Positions 19,709 through 31,204 of a DNA stretch of 64,000 nucleotides are shown piece by piece; the first letter of the stretch is position 1; each line of letters begins with the position of its first letter. The notes beneath the pieces are model-generated. The model was given only the letters and a program-made list of their open reading frames with translations, searched no databases and was not told the DNA's origin. The translations under genes were made by a program, and so were the position numbers. This DNA comes from Cocos nucifera. Lineage: Eukaryota > Streptophyta > Magnoliopsida > Arecales > Arecaceae. Where the stretch lies: the NCBI GenBank assembly GCA_006176705.1, contig QRFJ01000296.1:124001-188000 (forward strand), given 5' to 3'.

Positions 19709-21223
19709 CTATGCGTCGGAGTCTGTCTTATCTCTTTTGATAGCAAGATCAGACATATTTGAGAATTTGCTGATGCAAATACGAATCACAGATTGCAGGT
19801 TAACATCCGATCGATCCATATGCAAGGACTCAGTAGCTCCATCACGAAGATGAGGCAGAACTATTTCTTTGCACTCGTTAAAGTCTGCATAAAAGCCCAT
19901 CTTACAAGCCTTAATAACAGAGTTTGTCCCAACTTTCTTTAATCTTTTGAGTGAATTGTTTGATACCTGGGGTTTAGTTGGAGACCTCCGAGCTATAGGT
20001 CCTCCCATGGAGGAGGAAACTTGGGTCCTTTGTGAAGCTTCCTCTACGTGATGACTCTTGCTTGAAGTCCTTGGTCTCTTTGTCGGTCGGTCATCGAAAT
20101 CTCAGAGAAGTATAGTCTCAGACGAAGATCCACCCCTTTCAGCCAAGATCCTCTTTAGGTGTCTGATGACATCATAGGCTCGATGACATTCTCGGTCAGC
20201 TTCTGACCTCTACTTATCAAGGACCTTAATCCTACGGCAAGCTTTACTCAACTTGTCATCCTTTCGATCGATTACTTTCTAAGCTTCGAAAAGAACTTTC
20301 TCGGAACAGTCGATCTCCTTAATTAGATCAGTATTAGCAGCTTTTTTCTGCTCAAGACAATATTTGAGCTTTTCGAGCTCATTCTTTGCTTCCACAAGTT
20401 CCAAAGGTGAAAATTCGGAAGCGACCCCGATGAAACTCGTCAGATAATGACTGAGTGAAGTCAAAGAGTTGAAGGCCCCAGATACCTGATGTTGGACATC
20501 TTCGCCTTCTAAAGTGAGCTTATCTACGGGAGGAAGATGTCTCTTCAAGAAATCGACAGCGACTCTCAAATTATTTGCAGTAGGAAAAGAGGAAGTAACC
20601 AACGACGTTTGGGGCGCCCTCTCTTGGATCCTCGTCGAAAAAACATCTGGGCCAGGAATCTCTACCTTTTGCGGTTCGATAGCCCCAACCGCATCGATCG
20701 AGTTGAAGGAGTCGGAAGCCTTAATGACTCATCCTTCTGACTCTTTGGAAAGATTTGCTTCTGTCTCTGAGATAACATGCACCGGAAAGAAAATGGGGAT
20801 GACCTCCGTGGAAGTTTTCACTATCGCTTCTGTCATTGCCTTTGCATCTCCCCCCATTGAATCTACTGGCTTGACCCTAACATTGCCCACTGAGTTTTGT
20901 AAATCACTAATTGACAAGGACTTATCCCCTTCTACATCATCTGGGACAGGAGGGAGAGATGTTAAAGGAGCCTCCGAGACTTCAGCAAAGAAACTCTTAG
21001 AAGTCTGGGGTTGAGCGGGCGAAATCTTGGCTCGCAACTTTTGAGCCGATAGCCTCTTCAATGTCGCATCCATCTGAGAATCTATTTGGAGCAAAAAGCC
21101 TAACAAAGCAGCTTCGAAAGAAGGGATACGAAAAATGAAAGTTTTATATTCAAAAATGCTCTTTGTTCTCCAGTTATCCTCTCCACATGCTTTATAGTAA
21201 GAGGGGAGAAGAAAAGTAGACAC
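19709..21223 (-). pseudogene. Second antisense gene, 5'-truncated coiled-coil protein
   Basis: Read with frame changes on the minus strand. An N-terminal fragment (21223-20729) contains QIDSQMDATLKRLSAQKLRA and a Ser/Pro/Val-rich acidic stretch. A middle part (20602-20279) reads FLKRHLPPVDKLTLEGEDVQ, FSPLELVEAKNELEKLKYCL and EQKKAANTDLIKEIDCSEKV, a good coiled coil. A C-terminal part (20008-19709) contains ACKMGFYADFNECKEIVLPH and ends KRDKTDSDA, TAG. The MGFYADFNECK phrase and the preceding coiled coil match the general plan of PF04195-type antisense proteins. The PF04195 domain itself is missing, and the gene stops near an LTR-like sequence. Function unknown. Confidence 0.55.
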
Positions 21224-21364
21224 TTGTTATTAAATTTGTCTTTCTTATCAACGAACGGAATGGATCTTTCAATCGTAACTACTCTCATCCCAAGGAATAG
21301 TAACAGCAACGATCAAATGTTAGTGTGCAACTGCAGATGAGAAAGTAACTCATCCGATCCGAGG

Positions 21365-22015
21365 TGTTGTCTATGATTAGTTCTTTCGTCCGATCCTTAG
21401 ACTCAGCACTAGGGAATAGTATTACGATGGTAATAAAATACCTCAGATCGACTGATATACCTCAGAGGCATCTCAGCTCAGCCTATCCTAATGAGCACTT
21501 GTGGATCGAGATATTACTATAATATCTTCTGAACAGATGATTAATGCTGGAGGACCGATCTGATCCAATATTTATGAAAACATCTCGGTTTGACCCTATC
21601 ATTTTTAAATTACCTCGAATAAAGAAAGTCGCCTGCGGATTGACCACAGTACAACTGTAATCAGGTCGTAAACCGGCTGTCATTGGCGACAAATTGAAAA
21701 TCCTAATCACACCAGCAACCGTCATTCCATTCGAAAGATTTTCAGAAATTCTGTCACGATGAGATTAGAGGTCCGAAATCAGTGGAATGACGTAACCATC
21801 GTATAAAACTTTTTTACAAATACCACGAACCCCGAGCACTCAGGTAAGTAAGAAAACCTCTCTTAAAAGAAATTAGCTCATGCTTGTTCCTGACTTGAGC
21901 GTCGAAGAGTTTTCGTCGATGATAAAATTCTTTGATCTGAACTTTATTTTGCAGGTTCTCAAGCTTATCTGCTCAAAACCATTCCTCTAATTCTGAAGCT
22001 GACGATTATCAACTG
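21365..22015 (+). repeat. LTR-like sequence, plus orientation, boundaries uncertain
   Basis: A plus-strand TATA box (TATAAAA, 21802-21808) is followed by GCACTCAGGTAAGTAAG, an ACTTGAGCGTCGAAGAG section and ACTTTATTTTGCAGGTTCTC. The same TTTATTTTGCAG words end the U5 of the LTRs at 11 kb, 16.5 kb and 49.4 kb. This suggests the promoter, R and U5 of a gypsy LTR ending near 22015. The start is not certain; TGTTGTCTATG at 21365 is one option. It marks the right edge of the retrotransposon nest. Confidence 0.5.
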
Positions 22016-22500
22016 TAACAAGTATTATAATGCTTTTTCTATATATATTCATTATTTTTTTCTTTTATATCATATTATAATATTTTTTATAAAAATTATG
22101 ATACTTATTTATAAAAATTATGATATTTTGAATAAAATATTATATTTTCTATAGGGATGTCAATTTTTATAAAAAAATAGTATAATTTTTTTAAAAAATA
22201 TTTTTATCATTTAAAATTTTAAATATTATAAAATATTAAATAAATATTAAAAAATAATGGTTACATATTGTAATGGGTGCTCTACGTCAATTTTTCTCCG
22301 CCGCATGGAAGAATTACTCTTTGGTCTCGAGGTCTAGATTCCGATCGGCCCACCTGCCACGCGTCCACCAACAGATCGATCCCAAAGTAGATCGAAACGC
22401 GTCCTGAACATTCCTGGTGAGACGCAAATACCAGTAAGATTTTATGATCAGAGCCGTTCAATCGAGCAACTAAAAAATTTAGGATTCCACTGGACCGTAA
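22016..22500. other. AT-rich spacer and upstream region of RPL23A
   Basis: Up to 22260 the sequence is almost pure A/T with poly-A and poly-T tracts. From 22260 GC rises towards the L23A leader. No gene is visible. Confidence 0.6.
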
Positions 22501-22536
22501 ACGGTCCAGATCTTCCCGCTGGACCTATAGATACTT

Positions 22537-22690
22537 TGGGCGCGGCATTTCGTGTCTACTCCCGTCGTGAGCCTAGGGTTTTTTCTGGTTGCGCAGCGGC
22601 GCGGGACGGGGAGCCGCAGAAAGATCTCCTCGGAAACGGTCAGCCTCTTCCCTCACCCCTCCCTTTGTCCTCTTCGATTTCAAAACCCTA
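22537..22690 (+). promoter_or_regulatory. RPL23A core promoter/leader with site II-like and telo-box motifs
   Basis: TGGGCG (22537-22542) is a site II-like TGGGC element. TAGGGTTT (22574-22581) and AAACCCTA (22683-22690) are telo-boxes in opposite orientations. This pair of motifs is characteristic of plant ribosomal-protein and translation genes. The leader exon starts around 22555-22570; its 3' splice donor is unclear (candidates near 22640 and 22707). Confidence 0.6.
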
Positions 22691-23977
22691 GTTCTCGATC
22701 TCCGAGGTTTTCAGTTTAAAACGGTTTCTTTCCTGCTCCTATCGATGCCCTTGGTTACTGATACGACGTGTTCTGTTCTTTTTTTACTGTTGGATCTTGG
22801 TGATATTCCTTTGAAATGGAGGGGTTCTGCGGTTCTTGGTGATATATGTGCTTTTCGTTGAGATCTAATAAGAATCTAATTCAGTTAATATTGTCAGCTC
22901 TTTTACTGTGATGTAGTTGTGAGATTTTGTGGCAATTTGCAATAGGTTATTTTCTAGTTTCTTTTACAACTCAAAATAGAACTATTAGAGTGAAATATTA
23001 TGAAATGGATTTTAGTTCCTCTTATTTACTGTCAAAGCTAGATGCGTTTTCAAAGGTTTAATGATGGGATCGGCAATACGATATGATGCATTTCTTTAAT
23101 TTTTTGAACAATTCTTGGAGAAAACTTAGGAGACCTTGTGTGCTATTAGAGCCATGTGGTTATACAGAATTTATATCCATTTTAGTCTTCTTTGTTACAT
23201 GCAGTAGAATAAATGATTTAATTGTAAAAAATGAGAACTATTTCGATCTCCATAGGCAAAAACTGTTTGATGAGTACCTGGTTATCAATTTCAATGTTGA
23301 TACTTAAAATGGACCTGTTTGGTTTTCATTGTGGTGAACTGCTGGTTACAAGTTTCTCCTTGCTAAGTATCTCCTTAAGTGTTGAAGGGGTGTTTTGAAA
23401 CTTTTTGTTACCCTGGCTGTGGCACTGAGTCTGTCCGCTGGTCTGTTCTGTATAGAAGGTAAGCTGACTAATTAGCTTAATCAGCGGATGCTCTACTCTA
23501 ATTGCTGCATCCTTGTGATTTGCGATTTCTTGCTCTATGTTATATGTAATTGTTGCCATCTAAGCTAGTGGTCTTGTGTTTGCAATGTTTTCCCTCTTTG
23601 GTGACTCCAAACTTGAACAAATTGTTGTATCGGATAGGTTTTATCAAGAAAGCAAGCTGTTTTTTTATCATTTTGTGATGGGGCCACTCATGGTATGCTA
23701 GGTTAGCTGGTACCGGTGCATGCTAGTTCTTAACCGCTACATATCTGGTGTATACTGAACCAGTAAGTAAGTATGGGGAGCATAACGAGTGTTAATAAGC
23801 TGAATCGATCTTGTATCAGATGTACCAACACTACACCAAGATGGTACCAACATGGGGTCTAATATCAATATAGTAAACCTTGGGCCACTACTTCCTATGC
23901 ACATCTGATAAATAATAAGAACTTTTTTGTGGTGAATAATAAAATTAAGACAAGTGAGATATGTTTGATCACCTTTA

Positions 23978-24483
23978 GGGCCCGTTCTTTGGTGGGTAAA
24001 TATCATGAGAAAGTTTGTCAACTTTTTATTGACCAACTTACCCATGTTCTCATGCCTTTCAAGATGGGTAAGTTATTTTTCCATGGGTAGCATTTACCCA
24101 TGAAATGGGGGAAAATCTTACCCACATGAGGGGTGGCTAAATCATTTTCCCATCAGCTAGTAAAGTAGACATTTAATTTTATTCTTAAGATGCCTCATCC
24201 TCATTTCCAATGTCTGCATTATTCAATACCCAATAACTCAGTTGTCCACTTTCTACAAACCTCAAGAGCATAAAGGGGGTTATGTGAAATATGGATAAAA
24301 TTTAGCAACTTATCCAAGAAAATAATAATGCAAAAGAACATGGGTAATAAATTTTGAAGCCACTTTCTGATACGTATAAGAACATAGGTAAATTATTTTT
24401 CTGTCTAAATGTTGCCTAGAAAATATTTATCTAGGAAAATATAGATTATGAGGTAAATTTTTTATCCACGAAAGAACGGACCC
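23978..24483. mobile_element. Tourist-like MITE (506 bp) in the RPL23A leader intron
   Basis: Terminal inverted repeats GGGCCCGTTCTTTGGTGG and, from the right, GGGTCCGTTCTTTCGTGG flank an interior without coding capacity. TTA is present immediately outside both ends (23975-23977 and 24484-24486). A TTA duplication with a GGGCC-type terminus is the hallmark of PIF/Harbinger MITEs. It also carries long near-inverse internal segments (CATGGGTAGCATTTACCCATG). Confidence 0.82.
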
Positions 24484-25469
24484 TTAGTAAAATTGCTGCA
24501 TATTGAGAAAAAATATGCATGGCAATGGTTGCACAAAAAAGGTTCATTTCTAATGGAAGTAATCATATAACTTATTTTCAAGGTAGTACAATGAGATTAG
24601 GAAGTTAAGCATGATTTGAGAATAATAAAATGAGGACACTAAGCATACATGCATGGTTAAATTTCATCTTGAAGTTTGGATGATGCCATCTATTCACTAG
24701 GTGAGCTGCTTAATTCAATTTTGCATGAATGTGGTTTTATAGTTGATGCATGACTGTTGATGTTAGAGTCGAGCCAAAACCGATCCTACTAACAAATTTT
24801 TTACTATATTATTTTAGCTTTTTTGAAGTTATATATCTGTAATATTATTGAAAGTTTTTGGTAGTTTTTGTGTGAACATAGAAATTCATTTGGTTACCTT
24901 AGTTTGGCTTGTTTTACAAACCATAGAATTGATTTTGGACTTGTTTTTTGGTCCATGCTTGCAATCAAGATGAAGTTATTAGTAAAATGTATACTTGAAA
25001 AGTTCATTTATCATTAATTTTTTGTTCATGATCTTTTCTGCAAAATTTTTTGTCCCGCTGATATTCTCGTTTCCTCTGTTCTCTCTTCTTTAGTTAATAT
25101 TATGCATTTTTTTCCGTATTCATTTGGTCGTGTTGCTCATACCCTACAGGCTATAGGGTATCATACTTTGCCAAGGGAGTGGTTGGTCCCATGGCCCTCT
25201 CCTATCCCCAAGGCCAACCTCTTATTTTTCATTATCGTTTGCTTGGATTGTTGAACTGAGCTTAGATTTGTATCCTCTCTTGTCTTTCTCCATTCTATTT
25301 TTATTCTCTCTCTGTATTTGTCTTGGCTTATCACATGTGTAATATCTAGTTTGTGTGGTGAATTATTGTTAGAATGAAATTAGTGGATGTTATTTGGGTA
25401 GCGTCGACAAATTTATTTTTGGCATTTGCATGTATTGGTATTGTTGGGCATTTTTATGTCTAACTCTGA

Positions 25470-26263
25470 CCTTGTGTTTGGTTGGGATCATGAGAGGAAG
25501 GATGGATGGGGTTGGAAGGATGGATGGCCTTCATCCATTGTTTGGTTCAAAAAGTTACAGGAAGAATAGATGAAAAGGTAGGGTTCTTCATCCACCTTGG
25601 TCCACTAATTTACATCCTCCTAAATTGAAAGGATGCAAGGAAGGAAGGATAGAGCAGTGATGGATGGATTTTTGTATTGACAAAATTATCCCTTAATCTT
25701 TATTATTATTATTATTTTTTTGACAAAACTATAATATTTTTTCACTTTTTCATTCATATTATTTTTATATATTTTTATATATACTATTAATCATGTACTA
25801 TTAAATTTTATTATTAATTAGTTTAATTTTAGTACATAATTTTGATAATTATAATTAAATAACTATAATTATTTTTAATTTCTCTATTTTTATTTATTAT
25901 TTTTAATTAATTATTTGTGTAATATTAATTAATTATTAAATTAAACTATAAATTAACTAGTTGTTTATATAATTAATTCATTAATAGTTTAATTATAAAA
26001 TCATTTATTAAATTAAACTAAATTAGAATTAAATATTTATATATTTTTTATATAATTATATATTATAATAATTATAGGTTTATATATTGTTTACTTATTT
26101 AGTATAAATTAGTGTTGTAAATTGATAATAGTAATATTTTTTTTAAAAGGTAGTTTGGTAAACATGTTATATAAATACCATTCATCCTTCCTTTCTCTCC
26201 CTCATCCTTCCCTCCTCCTCTATCCATCTTTCTTTCAATCCATCCTTCGTACCAAATAGAGGG
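25470..26263. mobile_element. MITE-like element (about 794 bp) in the RPL23A leader intron
   Basis: The left end CCTTGTGTTTGGTTGGGATC and the right end, read inverted, CCCTCTATTTGGTACGAAGG form imperfect inverted repeats, backed by GGATGGATGG / CCATCCTTCC further in. TGA flanks both ends (25467-25469 and 26264-26266). The centre (25690-26150) is extremely A/T-rich, with no reading frame. The superfamily is uncertain: TGA is not the standard TTA. Confidence 0.6.
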
Positions 26264-26782
26264 TGAAGGAGATTCTTGCATTTGTGGCTTGATGGATCCT
26301 TAGCCCAGATATTGGTGATGCATAGTTATTGTTGTATGGGGTATTCATTATTGGGAGCAAGTTATGTCTGTCTCACTGCAACCAGATAGGTAGTAATGAT
26401 GCTCAGAACTTTTGAGAGAATGCTTCTGCCTTACTTCCACAAGTACCTGCAGTTTGCTAATCTTATCTCCCAAAATGGCTATGAGATTTATCCTGTAGGA
26501 AGCCATATAATCTTGCTGAGCATAAATAAGTAAATACTGAATGATTTTTTTCTCCTTAAAAAAAATTCTGCATGTATTGTTGTACTTTGTTTCTCATTTA
26601 CTGTTGGTGAAATCTAGCAATGGTTGAGCTGCATATTTTATTCTATAGTGAACAAATGATTTAGTAAAGCTTATAATTGTCAGTTTAAGAAGCCTTTTGA
26701 GTTGTGGGTATCATATTGCTGATGTTCATTTGCTTTTTTATTTGCAGTTAGTTTACTTACTGAAGTAATTCTGCATTACTAA

Positions 26783-29700
26783 ATGGCCCCACCAGCTAAA
26801 GGTACGAAACTTCTAAAACTTAATCAGACAATGCACAAATTTTATTGTTGTACAAGTACTTTTTAACCATGCTACTTATATATCCGCCTATACTGCGTCC
26901 GTTTGGATCCTTAAATGTTGTTGGTGTTTGTCTGTTTTGTAATTGCATTTATCGCTTCATGTAAGATAGTTCAAAGGTAAGCATTTATGATCAGTTCATT
27001 GAAACAAAAATCACAAAGTAGTAAACATTGGGATAATGTTGAAATATAATTTCAGTTAGTGAGAATTATATGACCAACATTCAGTCAGGATAATTTGTGT
27101 TCTGCCGACAATGTCTATGTAATAAAAATCGTTAAATGACAAATCACCTTTATTTTTCATTTGTCTGAAACACCACCTTGCAGAACTTGATCATTTGAAC
27201 TGGACTAAGTTTTTCTTATAGCAAGGAATATAGTGAGTGGGGAGTCGAGTTGATCATCTAGGATTCTTCTCGTAGTTGGGTAGCTTTCAGTTCTTGCCAA
27301 ATAATAATGTTAGTTTGTTGGAGTAGCACCAATTCTTGTTCTAAGTGCCTTTGCTAGATTGTTTTTTGAAATGATATATCAAGGCTGGTGCTGAATAAAG
27401 TGCTGATTGTATATGATTGCAAATTTTAACAAATGTGAGTATGTTAGCTTGATTTTCTAAGCTGAAGATATGCAGATGAGATAAGACTATAACTATGTGA
27501 TATACTGAATTGCACAAAAGATGGTTTTTGGAAAGTTCATTATTACTGTCGGTGGCAATGAGTTTCTAAATGTTTGGATTGTGGTCTTGTGTTACTGTTG
27601 TTTTGTCTAGACACTAAAATATTTCTACCTGGCCATGGTAGTAGCAGTAGGGATGCACTTAGTTTTGATACTTGATGAGTCCTTTCATATTCCAAGTAAA
27701 ATATGCTGATTTTAAATTGATTTTAGTGTCAGTCCTATTGGCATTAAATGATTGCATACGTGCACTTTGTCGCTATACTTAATTTGCCTGATTACTTGAA
27801 GACTGGGTTTCTAGGTATGATTCTAGGCCTCTCTCTTGCCTAAAATTGGCCTGGCCAGAAATTGGAAAGTGATGCAAAAGGGTTGACATTGATTGAAATG
27901 GCAGTCATACTTGTTTTCGCATTTTGATGAATTCTAGCTTGATTCATGTAACTCGTCCCATTTAGTGGAAGTAAAGTTTGTCGATTAAGGTTTTTGAAAC
28001 AGAAACATTGTCATGAAACAATAGAATGCAGTTTTAAGAGGTTGATAGCTTCAACTTAGGTCAACTTTGTTTTCCTGTTTGTTTTTTTTGTGTGTGTTAA
28101 ATATGCCGTGTTATGGGCTTCATTACTAATAAATGTTTCACATGATGCTTGCTATCTGTTTTCTGCATTTTTATTAGTATTTGTTCCGTGAGTGTTGATA
28201 TAATTGTCACATATGCAGTCATATATAGTCACCAAATCCTATAGTTGAGTGCTTGGAATCTGAGAGGGGCTAATGGTAACACCCATCTTATTTTACCAAC
28301 ATTGAATTGGATGGTAATGCTTGCTTTTATAATGGGCAAAAATTATCATGCATGACTACTGCATTGATTGTTATCTTTTTTTATTCTTGAATAGGTTTAC
28401 TATTTTACCCACATTATTATACATGTATTGAGGAAAGACCTGACCCTATTTTTTAAACTAGAATTTGACGAGTATATCACTCAAGGAACAAAATTATAAA
28501 ACAGTATGGCTTAAGTGATTTGTCAAAAAGCTTGATAGTATGTTGTTAAAGCAATTGTATCATCAACATTGTTTGGCAATTCTTTTTTTTTTTTTAATTT
28601 ATTTTTTTTCAAATTATATATTTTGAGGGAGTAGGTCCTTTAGTCATCGATGTAAAGGCTACTTTATCTGCAAAGTCAATATTTTCTTGCATATGGGATT
28701 GGGAGGAAGTTCCTTGATGCAAATCTTACAAGCTAATGTCATCCACTTGGTTGATTTTTCTTCCCCCAATGACTGCTATAAAATCATGTCTGAACTTGGT
28801 TACTAGACTATTATAAATTTGTAGTCTTGCTTGGAAAGTAATGAATTGGAGACTGGGACCAGGTACAAAGCTCTTTGATTGAGAATCTAATAGGCCAACT
28901 TCATTGGTATTGTCGTATCTTCATTCTAAAAGGAGGATGTGAGCTTGTTTGTTCCATCTACCTGATTTCCATCTGGCTGACTTGTTGACTTGATGATGCC
29001 CAGACTTGATAAAGGATACTTAATAAATTTTGAAATTTTGCTTGAAATTTGAAAAGCAATGGAGTCAGGTTCTGTAGATGTCTCACTCCAGTGCAGTATG
29101 GTTGCAAGTCTTATGAAAATTGTTGATTGTAAATCATCACTAACTTATAACTTTGTATCTTTGTTAGTTGCATTTTCAATCTTTGAGCCTCTGTTGTTTG
29201 AAAGTATCACCAAGTTTCAAGCTTTTTTGCTTCTCTCATTTTGTACAATTGCAATTATATCATTTAGCAGCTACTGCAAAGAAGCCTGATGGCAAAGCTC
29301 AGGCTTTGAAGGTTGCCAAGGTTGTGAAGTCAGGGGCTTCATCCCTGAAAAAGAAGACCAAGAAGATCCGTACTTCTGTAACTTTTCATCGTCCCAAGAC
29401 ATTAAAGAAGGAGAGAAATCCAAAGTATCCCAGAATCAGTGCCCCTCCTAGAAACAAGCTAGACCAGTATCAAATTCTCAAGTATCCCCTCACCACTGAA
29501 TCTGCAATGAAGAAGATTGAAGACAACAACACACTTGTCTTCATTGTTGATATCCGTGCAGACAAAAAAAAGATTAAAGCGGCTGTAAAGAAGATGTATG
29601 ACATTCAAGCAAAGAAAGTTAATACCCTGATCAGGTCAGTAGGTTCCATATTCCTCATGCCCCCTATCTATACATATTTTCATGTGAACTGAATGAGTTA

Positions 29701-29820
29701 GTGATGTCCTCCTGATGTTCTTTAATCTGAGACAGGCCTGATGGGACAAAGAAGGCATATGTGAGATTGACTCCAGATTATGATGCTCTGGATGTTGCAA
29801 ACAAGATTGGTATCATTTAA
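26783..29820 (+). CDS. RPL23A: 60S ribosomal protein L23A (uL23)
   Basis: Structural protein of the cytosolic large subunit, binding 25S rRNA near the peptide exit tunnel. The CDS joins 26783-26801, 29271-29634 and 29736-29820: 468 nt, 155 residues, the family's normal length. The first coding exon holds only MAPPAK and one base. Introns end in GT...AG (GTACG...TTTAGCAG, phase 1; GTCAGT...GAGACAG). Residues 1-40 are the basic eukaryotic extension; then come VTFHRPKTLKKERNPKYP, LDQYQILKYPLTTESAMKKI, the uL23 core VDIRADKKKIKAAVKKMYDI and the end TPDYDALDVANKIGII. No damage is seen. A non-coding leader exon near 22560-22700 is joined through a roughly 4-kb intron whose acceptor is TTTTATTTGCAG at 26736-26747. 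Confidence 0.95.
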
Positions 29821-30170
29821 GCCTGAGGTTCAGCCGTTAACCAATCTGTTTTGCTTTCGGCTTCACATTTTGTATTAGTGTTTAAAAAGCTTGACTTCAA
29901 ATCCTCAGTTTTGTTCGCATAACTTGACTTTCTAGTTGTTTTGAGCATTTTAAAGACAAAACTTGAAAGTATATTCTGGAGTAACTACTTTTCTACTTGA
30001 ATCCCTTTTTTGGCAGCGGTATTATTGAAGTGTTTTTCTGCCTACGCTATATAAATGCTTGTCTTGTGCGATGCAGTCCCTGTGAGGCACATCAGCTGTT
30101 AAGGTCACTGTGTCTCCTTGTGTTTGTGCTCAAGTTTTACCCCCTATAATAAAAGGTTGTCTTGCCATCC
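29821..30170 (+). other. RPL23A 3' untranslated region
   Basis: T-rich trailer after the TAA. AATAAA at about 30147-30152 (CTATAATAAAAGG) is the likely polyadenylation signal. Confidence 0.55.
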
Positions 30171-30196
30171 CAATTGCGCAGTTGCTATTTATTTTG

Positions 30197-31204
30197 TCAA
30201 TGATGTTTTGGATGGGCAGGGAAGATGTTTTTTAGTTTTGGTGGCAAGTATCCTTCCAACGTGATGACACCCTGGAGTTTTGGATTTTGTATCCATGGAT
30301 TGTGCTTTTCCTTGTGGAACCGCATCCAAATAATGGTGCATCTACTTGACTTGGTTATGCCTTCTGACATATTCTGTTGATGGTTTACTATTTGTATATT
30401 GGCATCATACTTTTTGGATTGCATGCTTGGATTCCCTTTACTTAATACGGGTCCAGGGAAGTGCATGGTGGAGGAAATTCTAGTTTTGTGCCGCATTATG
30501 GGAAGAAGCTTTGAACGAATATCAAGCAGGTAGTGCTTGGATGTTTGCTTTTCTTCTCCACTTTCAGACCTGCCTTGCAAAGGGACCATATGGTGGACTG
30601 ATGTAGGCACGTGCGAACCTGCTATTGTGGTCGTTGTGGGGTCTGCGGTCGTGATTCTGACGTGTCTCTTCGTGTCACCTACTGGTGGTGGAAGCTGGAA
30701 AAGGATGGATGACAAAGTTGCCGCACAGGTGGATTTGATTTCATCCCAATGGATATTCTCCAGTCTGGCTTGTTTTAAATTTTTAATTTTTATGTGCCGC
30801 CCGTGGGTTCCATCATGTTTTTTTTTTTTTTTTTTTTTGGGTCGTCTGGCATTTTTCCTTTCTATAACTTTTTGCTTATATCCCTCTACAGAACTAAGAT
30901 TTTCTAATGTTTGATGTATTCGTCGAACCAGCAATTTGATCTGATACCTGGTTGCCCGCATGTCAACTTTTGTAAATTGTGCGAGTGCTGCTGCTTGATG
31001 GAAGTATAGCTTCTCACCATGTATGTGATGTTTATCGTAGAGTTGGCGGCAGATCGCTTTGGTCGTCTGGAATTTTCTGTAGTTGAATTTGGATGGGATC
31101 ATGGTCTCGGATGTAGATGATGCAGCAAATGGATTTGCCTGTTGTCTTAATGAGAGAGGATTTTCGGTATTTTTGTTGGGAAGAATCTGTAGGATAAACT
31201 TCAT
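30197..31204 (-). CDS. Long unrecognised ORF, 335 codons, doubtful
   Basis: An uninterrupted minus-strand frame from ATG 31204 to 30197. It starts MKFILQILPNKNTENPLS and ends NIFPAHPKHH. It is basic, Thr/His-rich, and contains eight Lys in a row because a 21-base poly-T tract (30818-30838) is read in reverse. I see no domain, signal peptide or membrane segment, and it lies just downstream of RPL23A. A frame this long by chance in a region that is not AT-biased is unusual but possible. On the opposite strand a 125-codon frame (30537-30914) overlaps it. I would not call either a gene without transcript support. Confidence 0.15.
   Translation of the reverse strand: MKFILQILPNKNTENPLSLRQQANPFAASSTSETMIPSKFNYRKFQTTKAICRQLYDKHHIHGEKLYFHQAAALAQFTKVDMRATRYQIKLLVRRIHQTLENLSSVEGYKQKVIERKNARRPKKKKKKKHDGTHGRHIKIKNLKQARLENIHWDEIKSTCAATLSSILFQLPPPVGDTKRHVRITTADPTTTTIAGSHVPTSVHHMVPLQGRSESGEEKQTSKHYLLDIRSKLLPIMRHKTRISSTMHFPGPVLSKGNPSMQSKKYDANIQIVNHQQNMSEGITKSSRCTIIWMRFHKEKHNPWIQNPKLQGVITLEGYLPPKLKNIFPAHPKHH

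Noticed and set aside
22574..22690. Interstitial telomeric repeat
   Set aside because: Only single TAGGGTTT/AAACCCTA units near a ribosomal-protein transcription start; these are telo-box promoter motifs.
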